A stretch of DNA of 64,000 nt from an uncultured Lachnospiraceae bacterium (GTDB taxonomy: Bacteria; Bacillota; Clostridia; Lachnospirales; Lachnospiraceae), in contig CAJTKK010000004.1 of the NCBI GenBank assembly GCA_910576535.1, positions 1-64,000 of the forward strand. Direction: 5' to 3'. Under the pieces are notes generated by a model. The model saw only the letters and a list, made by a program, of their open reading frames with translations. It was not told the DNA's origin and ran no database searches. Position numbers and translations under genes: made by a program. Shown here piece by piece: positions 1 through 7,975 of the stretch. Each line of letters opens with the position of its first letter. Positions within the stretch are counted from its first letter, which is position 1.

Positions 1-228
1 TGCATATCCAACGCCATGGTTTTCCTTCAAAAAGACTGGCTTCAAATCTTCATATTTTTCTGCATATTCTTTTATTATGTCAGGGGAATCGTCTGTTGAT
101 GCGTCATCAATAACTATAATCTCTCTATTTTTATAGGACTGGTTTATTATGGAATCAAGACAAATCCTTAATTGACTTTGAACATTATAAACCGGTATGA
201 CAATGGAAAGTTTTAAATCTTTGGCCAT
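1..228 (-). CDS. Glycosyltransferase family 2, N-terminal part (runs off the window)
   Basis: The first 76 codons of a minus-strand gene whose 3' end lies outside the window. After a short MAKDLK leader comes the GT2 nucleotide-sugar fold: SIVIPVYN, then CLDSIINQSYKN and IIVIDDASTDDS, which is the usual beta1-alpha1-beta2 pattern with the first conserved Asp pair. GT2 enzymes transfer a sugar from a nucleotide donor to glycan, lipid or protein acceptors, usually at the cytoplasmic face of the membrane. The ATG at 228 is preceded by AAAGGG about 10 nt upstream, and the stop codon of a small ORF lies 6 nt before it, so the two may be translationally coupled. Acceptor and pathway cannot be told from this fragment. 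Confidence 0.9.
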   Translation of the reverse strand, partial: MAKDLKLSIVIPVYNVQSQLRICLDSIINQSYKNREIIVIDDASTDDSPDIIKEYAEKYEDLKPVFLKENHGVGYA

Positions 229-234
229 AACAAT

Positions 235-396
235 TCATCCCTTTCTAGTTTGTTTTTCATAGATAACTTTTATCCATATAGGGCAAACAGCTATTGAGCT
301 TCCGCATCCCATGCCGTCATCCGGTCCGGCCGCCAACCCTTGGTTGCCCGCCTTAGAACCAACTGATAATAAACAATTATCAATCATATAATCCAT
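235..396 (-). CDS. Possible small Gly/Cys-rich peptide gene, 53 aa
   Basis: Read by hand from the minus strand: an ATG at 396 opens 53 codons ending in TGA 6 nt before the glycosyltransferase start. The peptide begins MDYMIDNCLLSVGSKAG and has a glycine-rich centre with CGSS and AVCP (three Cys in all), then a basic C-terminus. The same frame extends upstream across one TGA (421-423) to an ATG at 447 that has a better ribosome binding site (GAGGA, 8 nt). It could be a peptide precursor, a decayed gene, a recoded (selenocysteine or readthrough) gene, or chance. It is more GC-rich than its surroundings, which favours real coding. I do not recognise a family. Confidence 0.35.
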   Translation of the reverse strand: MDYMIDNCLLSVGSKAGNQGLAAGPDDGMGCGSSIAVCPIWIKVIYEKQTRKG

Positions 397-447
397 CTTC
401 CAATTTCCATCATGATCATTTCAAAGGCCAAATTTATATTGTCTCAT

Positions 448-799
448 CTATACATTCCTCAAAATATAACTTTACCTTGCAATATATATAGGAAAATAAA
501 ATTATTTTTTTATTATATCATATATATATTAAAAAATCATTATTTTCTACTATTTTATGCCAAAAAATTACAAGAACCAGTATACCAATGTCTTTTCCAT
601 ATAACCGCCTATACCATAACCCCCAAAAAATCTTTTTCACCTCTAACCCGGCTTTATGATATAATTTCTTATATATTTTGATTCTTTTTATTTTTCTGCC
701 ATAAATATCAGGCCTTGCCGGCACGGAAATGCCAGGCCGCGCCGGCACCGGAAAATAAGCATTCAAACTATCAATACACTACGGAAGGAGAACAAGCAA
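448..799. other. AT-rich intergenic stretch with a GC-rich direct repeat
   Basis: No convincing gene. Most of the stretch is very AT-rich (long A/T runs at 500-550 and 655-705). Two copies of a 16-nt GC-rich unit starting CAGGCC and ending GCCGGCAC lie at 709-724 and 733-748 with two mismatches, spaced 24 bp start to start. Just before the next gene is AAGGAG at about 785, 9 nt from its ATG. No clear terminator was found. Confidence 0.5.
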
Positions 800-1636
800 A
801 TGGATTTTCAGGAATTATTTAACCATATCAAAAAAACGGCAATTATAACCCATTATCTGCCTGCAGAGAAAGAAATCCCAGACGGAAAAAGTAAGTTTGG
901 CGGTCAACCATATTTGCCGGAAGACTTTGCATGGCCTTATTATGAAGGTACGGATTTTAATAATGTCTGCCAAAAACGGCCGCTTTCTTTTCTGGCGCAG
1001 ATCAATTTAGAAGAAACTGCCGGCTATGATAAAGATCATCAGTTACCCCATAAAGGAATGCTGTATTTTTTCTATGATCTGCATACTATGAAATGGGGAT
1101 TCGATCAAAACGATAAGGGATGTGCCAAAGTAATTTATATAGAAAATCCATGTGATTTGCACACAGCCGGTTTTCCCGGAGACTTGGAAGAGGATTACCG
1201 GTTGCCGGAGTTTGCTCTTTCCTTTTCCAACCAGACAGACTTGCCTGATTATGAAGAAATTGCAGAATATGCCGCCGGTTTAGACTGGAATTCCTATGAC
1301 AAGGAAAAAGCCTTGTACGGCTATGATAAGCCGGACGAGAGGATTTCCAAACTACTCGGATATGCCGATCTCATCCAGGGTTCTATGCTGTTAGAGTGTG
1401 AACAAGCCACAAACGGGATCTATTGCGGCGCCATACCTTCTGTTACGGAAAAACAACGGGAAGAGCTGTTGCATAGCAGCAAGGAATGGACGTTGCTTTT
1501 CCAGATGCCAACCATGGAAACCGATGATTTTGAGTTAATGTTCGGCGATTGCGGAAGCATCTATTTCTACATCCGGAAGCAGGATTTGCAGGCCGGAAAC
1601 TTTGATAATGTCTGGCTGATACTGCAATGTTTTTAA
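800..1636 (+). CDS. DUF1963 (YwqG-like) protein
   Basis: A 278-residue soluble protein of the DUF1963/YwqG family. Visible family features are the N-terminal FGGQPYLPEDFAWP segment (a GGxPxLPxxxxWP pattern), the PLSFLAQINLEE strand, GMLYFFYD, and a C-terminal region with LLFQMPT, FGDCGSIYFYI and WLILQCF. The molecular role of the family is unknown; some members sit with toxin-immunity or SMI1-type genes, but nothing here shows such a link. The start ATG has AAGGAG 9 nt upstream. It is transcribed alone, convergent with the ABC-permease operon that follows. No signal peptide or membrane segment. Confidence 0.85.
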   Translation: MDFQELFNHIKKTAIITHYLPAEKEIPDGKSKFGGQPYLPEDFAWPYYEGTDFNNVCQKRPLSFLAQINLEETAGYDKDHQLPHKGMLYFFYDLHTMKWGFDQNDKGCAKVIYIENPCDLHTAGFPGDLEEDYRLPEFALSFSNQTDLPDYEEIAEYAAGLDWNSYDKEKALYGYDKPDERISKLLGYADLIQGSMLLECEQATNGIYCGAIPSVTEKQREELLHSSKEWTLLFQMPTMETDDFELMFGDCGSIYFYIRKQDLQAGNFDNVWLILQCF

Positions 1637-1713
1637 AATAGGGATTTTGTCAAATTCCGTTTCAAACAATACTGCCGGAAAAAGCAAAAGACCGGAAGCT
1701 AATTTTGAAATTA

Positions 1714-4191
1714 TTACACGGTTTCAATGGAATCCACAATGGCCATCCTTGCGATAGCCCGTAGCGGGATTGCCGTTGCCAGCAGACAGGCAGCAACAGA
1801 AATTACCGCGGCTTCGGCGATTGCCCTGACCGGAACGGCAACAAGCCCTAACGCGTCTGTCTGTGCCGCCCCCACAAAAATACAGCAAATATAGCCTAAC
1901 ACCGCGCCAACCAGCGATGCGAAAATGCCGTAGTAAGCGCCCTCCCACAGAAATGCCCTATAAAGGCTTGCGGCGCTCATTCCAATAGCCCGCTGCATAC
2001 CAATCTCACCGACACGGGTATGGATATTGCTGTAAACAGTGTTTATGATATTCAGTATACCAATCATACCGATAAAGATAATCAGCACCCAGCACAGCAT
2101 GTTGATTTGTTCAAAGCTCTCTGCCATTTCTTTGATGCTTTGGAGGCAGGAAAGCCAGTGTATTCCCGGATATTCGCCGCACAAGTTGCCCAGCCAGCTT
2201 TCAAAAGTATCTGTGTCAGCCTTATCCCGCAGCGTCGGGTATACTTCCGAATAGTTGTCATCCCCAATCAATGCACCGTATAATTCATCATTCACTAAGA
2301 TTTGGACACCGTTTGCAAAGCCGTCATTGTTAATCGTAATCGGCACATCAATCACACCTACTACCTGAAGCGGCTTTTCCCCTAACCGGATGGTATCGCC
2401 CACACCAAGCTCCGTATGCTGCACTGGTGTATCTCCGTAGGAAAAGGGGATGGGATTTTTGACCAGGCAGCCTGTTCCATCGCCGAGCGCCTGCATATCC
2501 TGAGAAGACAAATCCGGCGCACAGCGTTGCAACCGCGCTTCGTCCACATTCACAAGCTGTAAAGTTTCATGGTTCTGCAAAGATAAGTCTGTCGCAAAGG
2601 GCGGCGCATCCCCGGCTTCTGGCATAAATACGGAAAGCCGGGTGGTAGAGACGCTTTCTACCATGCTATTTTCTTTTAATGTTTCTACAGCTTCCACCGG
2701 GATACCGGAAATCTCATTTGTTATTGCGTAATCGCCGATATACATATCCTGAACCGAACTGCTGACATCAAGCAGCCCTGTAAAGCTCTGCAAGGCAATG
2801 AATACGGTAATACTCATAACCAAGGACAGCATGGTAACTACCGTTCTGCCGCGCCCGCGCTTCAGATTAAGCCATGCATACTCTGCCTCAAAGTTGCGGA
2901 TTTTGCGGTTTCTTTTTACCCGGCGTTTTATCTTCACAGCTTGCCCAGACATAGCCACAACCGGAGATACACGGGATGCGTACCAAGCAGCAGGAAAGGC
3001 GGCCAACAGGGCAAACAGAAGCGTAACTGCAATACCGGCAAAAAGCATCGGCAGCTTTACCGTGCCGGCGGCGCTAATTGCAAGGTTCAATTCTGAAACA
3101 CTGTTTACCATAAACAAATCGGGATTCAGGACCCCCGTAGCCGCAATCAATACACCTTTTGCCGACAATATACCCAGCAGCAGCCCGATGGGGATACCGG
3201 CTCCGCAAAGAATCAAAAGCTGTAAGGAAACCAAGCAGTAGATTTGCCCGCGCTCTCCACCAATGGCACGAAGCGTTCCGTATTCTTTCACATGCTTTGT
3301 AATAGAGATTTTCAAAATATTGTAAATCACCAGCCCGGCTGCCAGCAAGACCAGCGCCCCCACCAGAATACACGCTGCAGCCATAAAAGAAAACCCTATG
3401 CCAGTATCGCCGCCTGTCTCTTCGTCATAAGAAATGCCAACCGCATCAAGCAAAATCCAGTTATATTGGATATATCGTCCGTTCACATTCCATTTCTCTG
3501 CAAGTTCATAAACGATGCTCTGAAAATTCTTCTTGTCATAAGTCTTAAAATCCGTGGCATAAAGCAGATATTCTTCCGGTAACAGTTCTTCTGCGGTTCC
3601 ATTCCCGGCAATCCCCTCAACTACACCCGATAGGTAACCGATAGAACTACTTTCCAGAATACCCGTCAATACAAAGTCAGCAGAATAATTAAACTCCGGC
3701 AGTGACCCGTCCATAACAAGCGCGCATAAATCCAGCGAAATCACATTTCCAACCGCAGCCTCCAATCCAAGATATTGAAGCGTATCTTCCGACAGCGCAA
3801 TTTCGCCTGCTTCTTTTGGCAGTTTCCCATCTTTTACGTTCCCAATTGCCGGGTACATGGATAATGCGTCGCCGTGATATTCCCGAAGATGTAAAGATAA
3901 ACTGCTGTTGCCTAACGGCATACTGCCCACAAATATTCTATCCCCTACATCATACAGACGGTTATCTTCATGCAGCTTTTGTGCCTGTTCCCTGCCAAGC
4001 TGGTGAAAGGTTGCATAGCGGTTTCCATTCAGGCTTGCCGCCTGCCCGATACGCATGGATTGCAATATTCCGATAGACTGGCCCACCACCGTTGTCATAA
4101 TCGTGGACATAATAACCGCAACCCAAATCAGGAATGCCGTGACTTTCTGTACTTTCAGTTCTTTCCATGCAAATATCAAATAAGATTTCAT
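1714..4191 (-). CDS. ABC transporter permease with two FtsX-like domains
   Basis: An 825-residue membrane protein with a duplicated FtsX/MacB-type layout: one N-terminal helix (about residues 12-35), a large extracytoplasmic region, three helices (about 275-400), a short cytoplasmic linker rich in Arg/Lys, another single helix (starting RTVVTMLSLVMS), a second extracytoplasmic region, and three C-terminal helices. That gives eight membrane segments. The conserved cytoplasmic coupling loops read YGTLRAIGGERGQI and GEIGMQRAIGMSA. Such permeases do not import; they couple ATP use to extraction or extrusion of lipids, lipoproteins or antimicrobial peptides. I chose the ATG at 4191 because GGAG lies 6 nt upstream; an open frame continues to 4293 but has no supporting ribosome binding site and runs through hairpin DNA. 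Its ATPase partner is just upstream. Confidence 0.88.
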   Translation of the reverse strand: MKSYLIFAWKELKVQKVTAFLIWVAVIMSTIMTTVVGQSIGILQSMRIGQAASLNGNRYATFHQLGREQAQKLHEDNRLYDVGDRIFVGSMPLGNSSLSLHLREYHGDALSMYPAIGNVKDGKLPKEAGEIALSEDTLQYLGLEAAVGNVISLDLCALVMDGSLPEFNYSADFVLTGILESSSIGYLSGVVEGIAGNGTAEELLPEEYLLYATDFKTYDKKNFQSIVYELAEKWNVNGRYIQYNWILLDAVGISYDEETGGDTGIGFSFMAAACILVGALVLLAAGLVIYNILKISITKHVKEYGTLRAIGGERGQIYCLVSLQLLILCGAGIPIGLLLGILSAKGVLIAATGVLNPDLFMVNSVSELNLAISAAGTVKLPMLFAGIAVTLLFALLAAFPAAWYASRVSPVVAMSGQAVKIKRRVKRNRKIRNFEAEYAWLNLKRGRGRTVVTMLSLVMSITVFIALQSFTGLLDVSSSVQDMYIGDYAITNEISGIPVEAVETLKENSMVESVSTTRLSVFMPEAGDAPPFATDLSLQNHETLQLVNVDEARLQRCAPDLSSQDMQALGDGTGCLVKNPIPFSYGDTPVQHTELGVGDTIRLGEKPLQVVGVIDVPITINNDGFANGVQILVNDELYGALIGDDNYSEVYPTLRDKADTDTFESWLGNLCGEYPGIHWLSCLQSIKEMAESFEQINMLCWVLIIFIGMIGILNIINTVYSNIHTRVGEIGMQRAIGMSAASLYRAFLWEGAYYGIFASLVGAVLGYICCIFVGAAQTDALGLVAVPVRAIAEAAVISVAACLLATAIPLRAIARMAIVDSIETV

Positions 4192-4227
4192 CTTAATCTC
4201 CATTCCGGAACGTTTACGCGACGGGGC

Positions 4228-4322
4228 GACGCAAATCTCAAATTTGCGTCTGCCATCAGAGCTTATTTGTGACGCTCCGGCACAAATAGCCATGTGATAA
4301 AATCAGCTATCCAGCTGATTTT
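4228..4322 (-). repeat. Three tandem stem-loops between ATPase and permease genes
   Basis: The gap between the ATPase stop and the permease start holds three inverted repeats. At 4299-4322 ten-base arms (AAAATCAGCT) flank 4 nt; at 4261-4290 GCTATTTGTG-type arms flank about 9 nt with one bulge; at 4228-4250 nine-base arms (GACGCAAAT) flank 5 nt. None has a T-run on the minus strand, so they look like mRNA-processing or stability hairpins, or a short mobile palindromic repeat, rather than a terminator. They may lower permease expression relative to the ATPase. Confidence 0.7.
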
Positions 4323-4997
4323 TCACACTACTGTCACCTCCGAAAGAATGCCGTCCACAATTGTAAATTGCCGGTCTGCCATTTCTGCAATATGGCGGTC
4401 ATGGGTAATGACAGCAATTGTTTTCCCCATCTTCTTCCATATATTTTGCAGCATTTCCATAACTTCGCCGCCGCTTTTGCTGTCCAAATTTCCGGTGGGT
4501 TCGTCTGCAAAAATAATATCCGGTTTGGCAATCAGGGCGCGGGCAATGGCTACGCGCTGCTGCTGGCCTCCGGAAAGCTCATGGGGCAAATGGGCAAGAC
4601 GTCCACGAATCCCCAGCAAATCCGTAAGCTGCGTTAGATATGCTTCGTCCGGCTGTTTTCTGTCTAATAGCAAAGGCATAATGATATTTTCCTTTGCGCT
4701 CAGGACCGGAAGCAGGTTGAATTGCTGGAAAATGAAGCCGATTCGCCGACGGCGAAAAGCAGACAGTTCTTTGTCGTTGAAGCTATATATATCCTTTCCA
4801 TCGTATGTGAGACTACCGGAAGTCGGCCCATCCAGCCCGGACAGCAGATGGAGCAAGGTGCTTTTTCCGCTGCCGGACGGTCCCATAATAGAGATAAAAT
4901 CGCCGGATGTAATTTTAAGGTTTACCTTATCCAAGGCAACCACACGGCTAATGCCGCTACCATAAATTTTTGATAAATCCTTTGCCTCAATGTCCAT
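4323..4997 (-). CDS. ABC transporter ATP-binding protein (MacB/LolD type)
   Basis: A 224-residue cytoplasmic ATPase. Walker A is GPSGSGKST, the Q-loop region is FIFQQFNLLP, the signature is LSGGQQQRVAIARALI, Walker B is DIIFADEPTGNLD, and the switch His is in VITHDRHIA. The close spacing of these motifs and the EPTGNLD form are typical of the MacB/LolD/BceA group that works with FtsX-like permeases, matching the permease directly downstream. The start is the ATG at 4997 with AAGGAG 10 nt upstream; a GTG three codons earlier lies too close to that ribosome binding site. It follows a regulator and kinase and has its own candidate promoter and regulator box. Confidence 0.93.
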   Translation of the reverse strand: MDIEAKDLSKIYGSGISRVVALDKVNLKITSGDFISIMGPSGSGKSTLLHLLSGLDGPTSGSLTYDGKDIYSFNDKELSAFRRRRIGFIFQQFNLLPVLSAKENIIMPLLLDRKQPDEAYLTQLTDLLGIRGRLAHLPHELSGGQQQRVAIARALIAKPDIIFADEPTGNLDSKSGGEVMEMLQNIWKKMGKTIAVITHDRHIAEMADRQFTIVDGILSEVTVV

Positions 4998-5003
4998 AAA
5001 AAA

Positions 5004-5034
5004 CACTCTCCTTATTTATAGTATAAGGAAAGTG
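5004..5034 (-). promoter_or_regulatory. Inverted repeat covering the ATPase ribosome binding site
   Basis: Twelve-base arms (CACTCTCCTTAT on plus and its near-complement) flank 7 nt, with one mismatch. On the minus-strand mRNA one arm contains the AAGGAG of the ATPase gene, so folding would hide it. A candidate -10 (TATACT, minus, 5020-5025) sits inside the repeat, so only transcripts reading through from the kinase gene would contain both arms. Confidence 0.55.
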
Positions 5035-5042
5035 TAAAACAG

Positions 5043-5062
5043 AAATCTCAAAAATCGCTCAA
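5043..5062 (-). promoter_or_regulatory. Candidate response-regulator box upstream of the ABC genes
   Basis: On the minus strand a 20-nt box carries TTGAG twice, 11 bp apart, the one-helical-turn direct-repeat layout of OmpR/PhoB-family binding sites. The box matches the one at 6974-6993 in 19 of 20 positions and overlaps the stop codon of the kinase gene. A candidate -10 lies 20 nt beyond the second half-site. Confidence 0.6.
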
Positions 5063-6252
5063 GATTCCCGGTGTATTTTAAAAGAAGCAATAGCTGTTGC
5101 ACCATAGCCTTTTCTATTTTCCAGCGTAAGTGTTCCTTCGTGTTTCAGGCATAGCATCCGGCTGCTGTACAATCCCATGCCAAAGTGTCCGGAATCTTCC
5201 TTCATCCCCGTTCCCGCAGGCAATGAGCCAAGTGCAGAGTCTTGCACACCCATTTGGGGAACGCTGCAAAGGTCAGATACTTCATAATCTGACGCAAGGT
5301 ATTTGACTTTTCCAAATGGTTTGGGGCCGTTTCGTATTAATTCCACAGGATACCCGGGGCCATCGTCCGTAACCGATAACAGTAAAAAGGAATCTTTCTG
5401 CTCTAGGCAAATCATGATTTTGCTTTTGGCGAACCGGGCCGCATTTCCAATCAGATTTTCTGCAACAGTCAAAAACAATCCATAATCGAGTTCCATAGTT
5501 CCATTATCAGGCCCAGAAACAGACAGCTCCAATGCCCCTGCAAGGATTTTTGCTGTTTCCTTTAATTCGGAATGCAACAGGGAACAGGAACATTCTTTTC
5601 TCCTCACCGGCATTTGTTCTAATCTCTGAATGCTGCTCATGGCTTCCACATACTGTTCTATCCGCAATGTGTAGCTTTCCATCCTGTCAATGATTTGTTC
5701 ATCCGCCATACCCTGCCGCAGTAATTTGACATTCCCCTTTAAGACCGTGATTGGATTGCGTAAATCATGGGAAAAGGCGGCATTTAACCGTCTGCGTTCT
5801 TCCGCCTGCCGCCATAGTTCCCGATTTGTTTTCAAAAGTTCTTCCCGCATGGTATCAAAAGCGGCGCAAAGCTGGCCTAATTCATCATCCGAGTGAACCG
5901 GCATAAAAAAGTCAAGATCATGGTTTTGAATCCGTGTAATCCCATCCCCAAGTGCGGCAATCGGCTGTTTCAATTTGATACGATAATATAAGATGCCGGA
6001 TAGAGCCAGCCCGCCCATAGGGAGGACAATGCAGGACACCACCTGAATGATACCCAGCGCCGACAATATGCCTTGTTGGAATGCTGTGGGCGCTTCCAGC
6101 TTAATAGTCGAACCGTCTGATAATATTGCTATCCCACCGTTGGGGAAGGCGCTGCTAATCCAATTACATACCATAAAGACCAATACTAACAGCAGGAGGG
6201 CCAGCAAAACGCAGGACCCAGACAGAACGAGAAAAGTTTTCTTTAACTCCAT
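5059..6252 (-). CDS. Sensor histidine kinase
   Basis: A 397-residue membrane kinase. Two helices (about residues 6-32 and 65-92) enclose a small extracytoplasmic loop of about 30 residues, followed by a HAMP-like linker (VHSDDELGQLCAAFDTM), the phospho-acceptor motif AFSHDLRNPI with His near residue 162, an N-box (LTVAENLIGNAARFA), and G-boxes DDGPGYP and GHFGMGLYSS. It should autophosphorylate and pass the phosphate to the regulator encoded just upstream. The start at 6252 is a choice: it lies 5 nt after the regulator stop; a TTG overlapping that stop codon, with GGTGG 5 nt upstream, is an alternative. The neighbouring ABC genes suggest it senses an envelope-active compound. Confidence 0.9.
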   Translation of the reverse strand: MELKKTFLVLSGSCVLLALLLLVLVFMVCNWISSAFPNGGIAILSDGSTIKLEAPTAFQQGILSALGIIQVVSCIVLPMGGLALSGILYYRIKLKQPIAALGDGITRIQNHDLDFFMPVHSDDELGQLCAAFDTMREELLKTNRELWRQAEERRRLNAAFSHDLRNPITVLKGNVKLLRQGMADEQIIDRMESYTLRIEQYVEAMSSIQRLEQMPVRRKECSCSLLHSELKETAKILAGALELSVSGPDNGTMELDYGLFLTVAENLIGNAARFAKSKIMICLEQKDSFLLLSVTDDGPGYPVELIRNGPKPFGKVKYLASDYEVSDLCSVPQMGVQDSALGSLPAGTGMKEDSGHFGMGLYSSRMLCLKHEGTLTLENRKGYGATAIASFKIHRES

Positions 6253-6257
6253 GTTTT

Positions 6258-6929
6258 TCAAGCGTTCCACCGGTAACCGCACCCCCAAACCGTATCAATA
6301 TAGCTGTGAAGCGTAACAGCAGCCAGTTTCGCCCGGATTTTTCTAATATGCTCCATGACGGTGCCGCTGCTGCCCTCGCTATCCAGCCCCCACACTGCTT
6401 CATAAATCCGCTCCCGGTCAAATACTTGCCCGGCATGTAGTGAAAGCAGCTCCACAATATCAAATTCCCTTTTCGATAAAGCAATAGGCTTTCCGGCAAC
6501 CGTAAGAGTGCGTGCGGAATAGTCAATCGCCAGCTCGCCAAACAAGCGGATTGCCGCCTTATCCCTGCGCCTCTGCTCCCTTCGCAGGTGCGCCGCAACT
6601 CTCGCCCCTAATTCGTCTAAGTCAAAAGGCTTCATGATATAATCATCTGCCCCTGCCTGAAAGCCAATGATTTTATCAGCAGATTCAACCCTTGCTGTTA
6701 AAAAGAGAATAGGGCAGGTAATCAGTTCCCGGATTTTCCGGCACAGGGCCAACCCGTCCATATCCGGCATATTGATGTCGAGTAGAATCAAGTCGGGTTG
6801 CTTTGCTAATTTTTGAAGCGCATCATTCCCGCCATAAGCGGCCAGCGCTTCGTATTGAGAAGAAAAGTAGCTTACCATCATATCCACAATTCCCGGCTCA
6901 TCGTCTACAATAAGAAGCTTTTGTCTCAT
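6258..6929 (-). CDS. Response regulator, OmpR/PhoB family
   Basis: A 223-residue two-domain regulator. The receiver domain shows IVDDEPG, the phosphorylatable Asp51 in LLDINMPDMDG, the Thr in FLTARV and the Lys in YIMKPFDLDEL. The C-terminal winged helix contains LSKREFDIVELL and ends in WGCGYRWNA, as in OmpR/PhoB proteins. It is first in the regulator-kinase-ATPase-permease operon. The direct-repeat box in front of its own promoter and again in front of the ATPase gene suggests it activates both. The start has GGAG about 8 nt upstream. Confidence 0.93.
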   Translation of the reverse strand: MRQKLLIVDDEPGIVDMMVSYFSSQYEALAAYGGNDALQKLAKQPDLILLDINMPDMDGLALCRKIRELITCPILFLTARVESADKIIGFQAGADDYIMKPFDLDELGARVAAHLRREQRRRDKAAIRLFGELAIDYSARTLTVAGKPIALSKREFDIVELLSLHAGQVFDRERIYEAVWGLDSEGSSGTVMEHIRKIRAKLAAVTLHSYIDTVWGCGYRWNA

Positions 6930-6961
6930 GCAATCATCTCCATTTGCAGTTTTTCATACTT

Positions 6962-6993
6962 ATTATAACAGCCAAATCTCAAAAAACGCTCAA
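6962..6993 (-). promoter_or_regulatory. Promoter and regulator box of the two-component operon
   Basis: A perfect -10 (TATAAT on minus) lies at 6962-6967. Upstream, at 6974-6993, is the 20-nt box with TTGAG half-sites 11 bp apart; the nearer half-site begins 9 nt from the -10, so the box covers the place of a -35 element, which is not recognisable. This fits an activator-dependent, autoregulated promoter. Confidence 0.65.
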
Positions 6994-7125
6994 ATTTTTC
7001 ATTGATAAAGGCATTGCATATAAGAATGTCAAGCGGAATGTTCCTATTCGGTAAAGCAGCATACAAAAATTTGATAGATAGCATCCCACTATTCCATATT
7101 TTTTATGAAATCTTTGCAAAAACAC

Positions 7126-7156
7126 TTGCTTATGACGTAACGTAATGAGGTATGCT
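7126..7156 (+). promoter_or_regulatory. MerR-type promoter with 19-bp spacer
   Basis: A -35 TTGCTT (7126-7131) and a -10 TATGCT (7151-7156) are separated by exactly 19 bp, longer than the normal 17 and diagnostic of promoters untwisted by MerR regulators. The spacer carries the palindrome ACGTAACGT. The promoter lies directly ahead of the MerR gene, so the cassette should be self-inducing when the regulator binds its ligand. Confidence 0.7.
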
Positions 7157-7174
7157 ATAAAAAGGAGGTGTGAT

Positions 7175-7975
7175 ATGAATCAATATAAAGCTATACCACA
7201 AGGTTATATGACCGTTGGTGAAGTCGCAAAAAAAATGGACGTTACTGTACGGACATTACAACATTACGACAGGGAAGGCTTACTTTCCCCCTCTTCAGTA
7301 AGTGAAGGAGGACGTAGGTTATATACAGATAAAGACATCGTAAAACTTCATCAGATTTTATCGCTCAAACATTTAGGGTTTTCTCTGGACGACATAAAAA
7401 ACCGGCTTATTCCACTTGATGCGCCAGATGAAATTGCTGATGTCCTAATGGAGCAGGCAGCCGCTGTCAAACGGAAAATAGAAAGTCTGTCTGAATCGTT
7501 GCGGGAATTGGAAGTTCTGCGGGAAGAAGTCCTTCAAATGCAGTCCGTTGATTTCAAAAAATATGCTGATATTATTGTTAATTTGCAGATGAAAAATGAT
7601 TTCTATTGGCTGATTAAATATTTTGACGACCAGATGCTTGACCATATCCGCAGCCGCTTTGATAAGGACAGCGGAATGACTTTTATGAACACTTTCATGC
7701 AGCTTCAAGACGAAGCAATAAGGCTTCAAAATGCAGATGTTCCCGCAGATAGTGATGAAGGGCAGCGTTTTGCAAAAGCCTATTGGAACATGATAACAGA
7801 TTTTACTGGCGGAGATATGAGTATGCTTCCCAAACTTATTGAAATAGGGCAATTTCAAAATACAGACCATGAATGGAAAGAAAAGCAGGAAATTGCCAAC
7901 GGATATATTGGGCAGGCGCTGGACTTCTATTTTTCCCATTTAGGCATTGACCCATTTCAGGAGGAAACAGAATGA
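7175..7975 (+). CDS. MerR family regulator with TipAS-like ligand domain
   Basis: A 266-residue regulator. Residues 11-80 form the MerR winged helix (YMTVGEVAKKMDVTVRTLQ, then HYDREGLLSPSS), followed by the dimerisation coiled coil with repeated EVL/REL segments to about residue 135. The C-terminal 120 residues are helical and contain DVPADSDEGQRFAKAYW and GQALDFYFSH, resembling the TipAS drug-binding domain that captures thiopeptides and other large hydrophobic drugs. The start ATG at 7175 has AAGGAGG 6 nt upstream; an open frame 10 codons longer is ignored. It overlaps the following ABC ATPase gene by 4 nt (ATGA), so regulator and exporter are co-translated. Confidence 0.9.
   Translation: MNQYKAIPQGYMTVGEVAKKMDVTVRTLQHYDREGLLSPSSVSEGGRRLYTDKDIVKLHQILSLKHLGFSLDDIKNRLIPLDAPDEIADVLMEQAAAVKRKIESLSESLRELEVLREEVLQMQSVDFKKYADIIVNLQMKNDFYWLIKYFDDQMLDHIRSRFDKDSGMTFMNTFMQLQDEAIRLQNADVPADSDEGQRFAKAYWNMITDFTGGDMSMLPKLIEIGQFQNTDHEWKEKQEIANGYIGQALDFYFSHLGIDPFQEETE

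Noticed and set aside
412..681. 89-codon plus-strand frame in the AT-rich spacer
   Set aside because: No ribosome binding site, composition explained by A/T runs, and it overlaps the better minus-strand small ORF.
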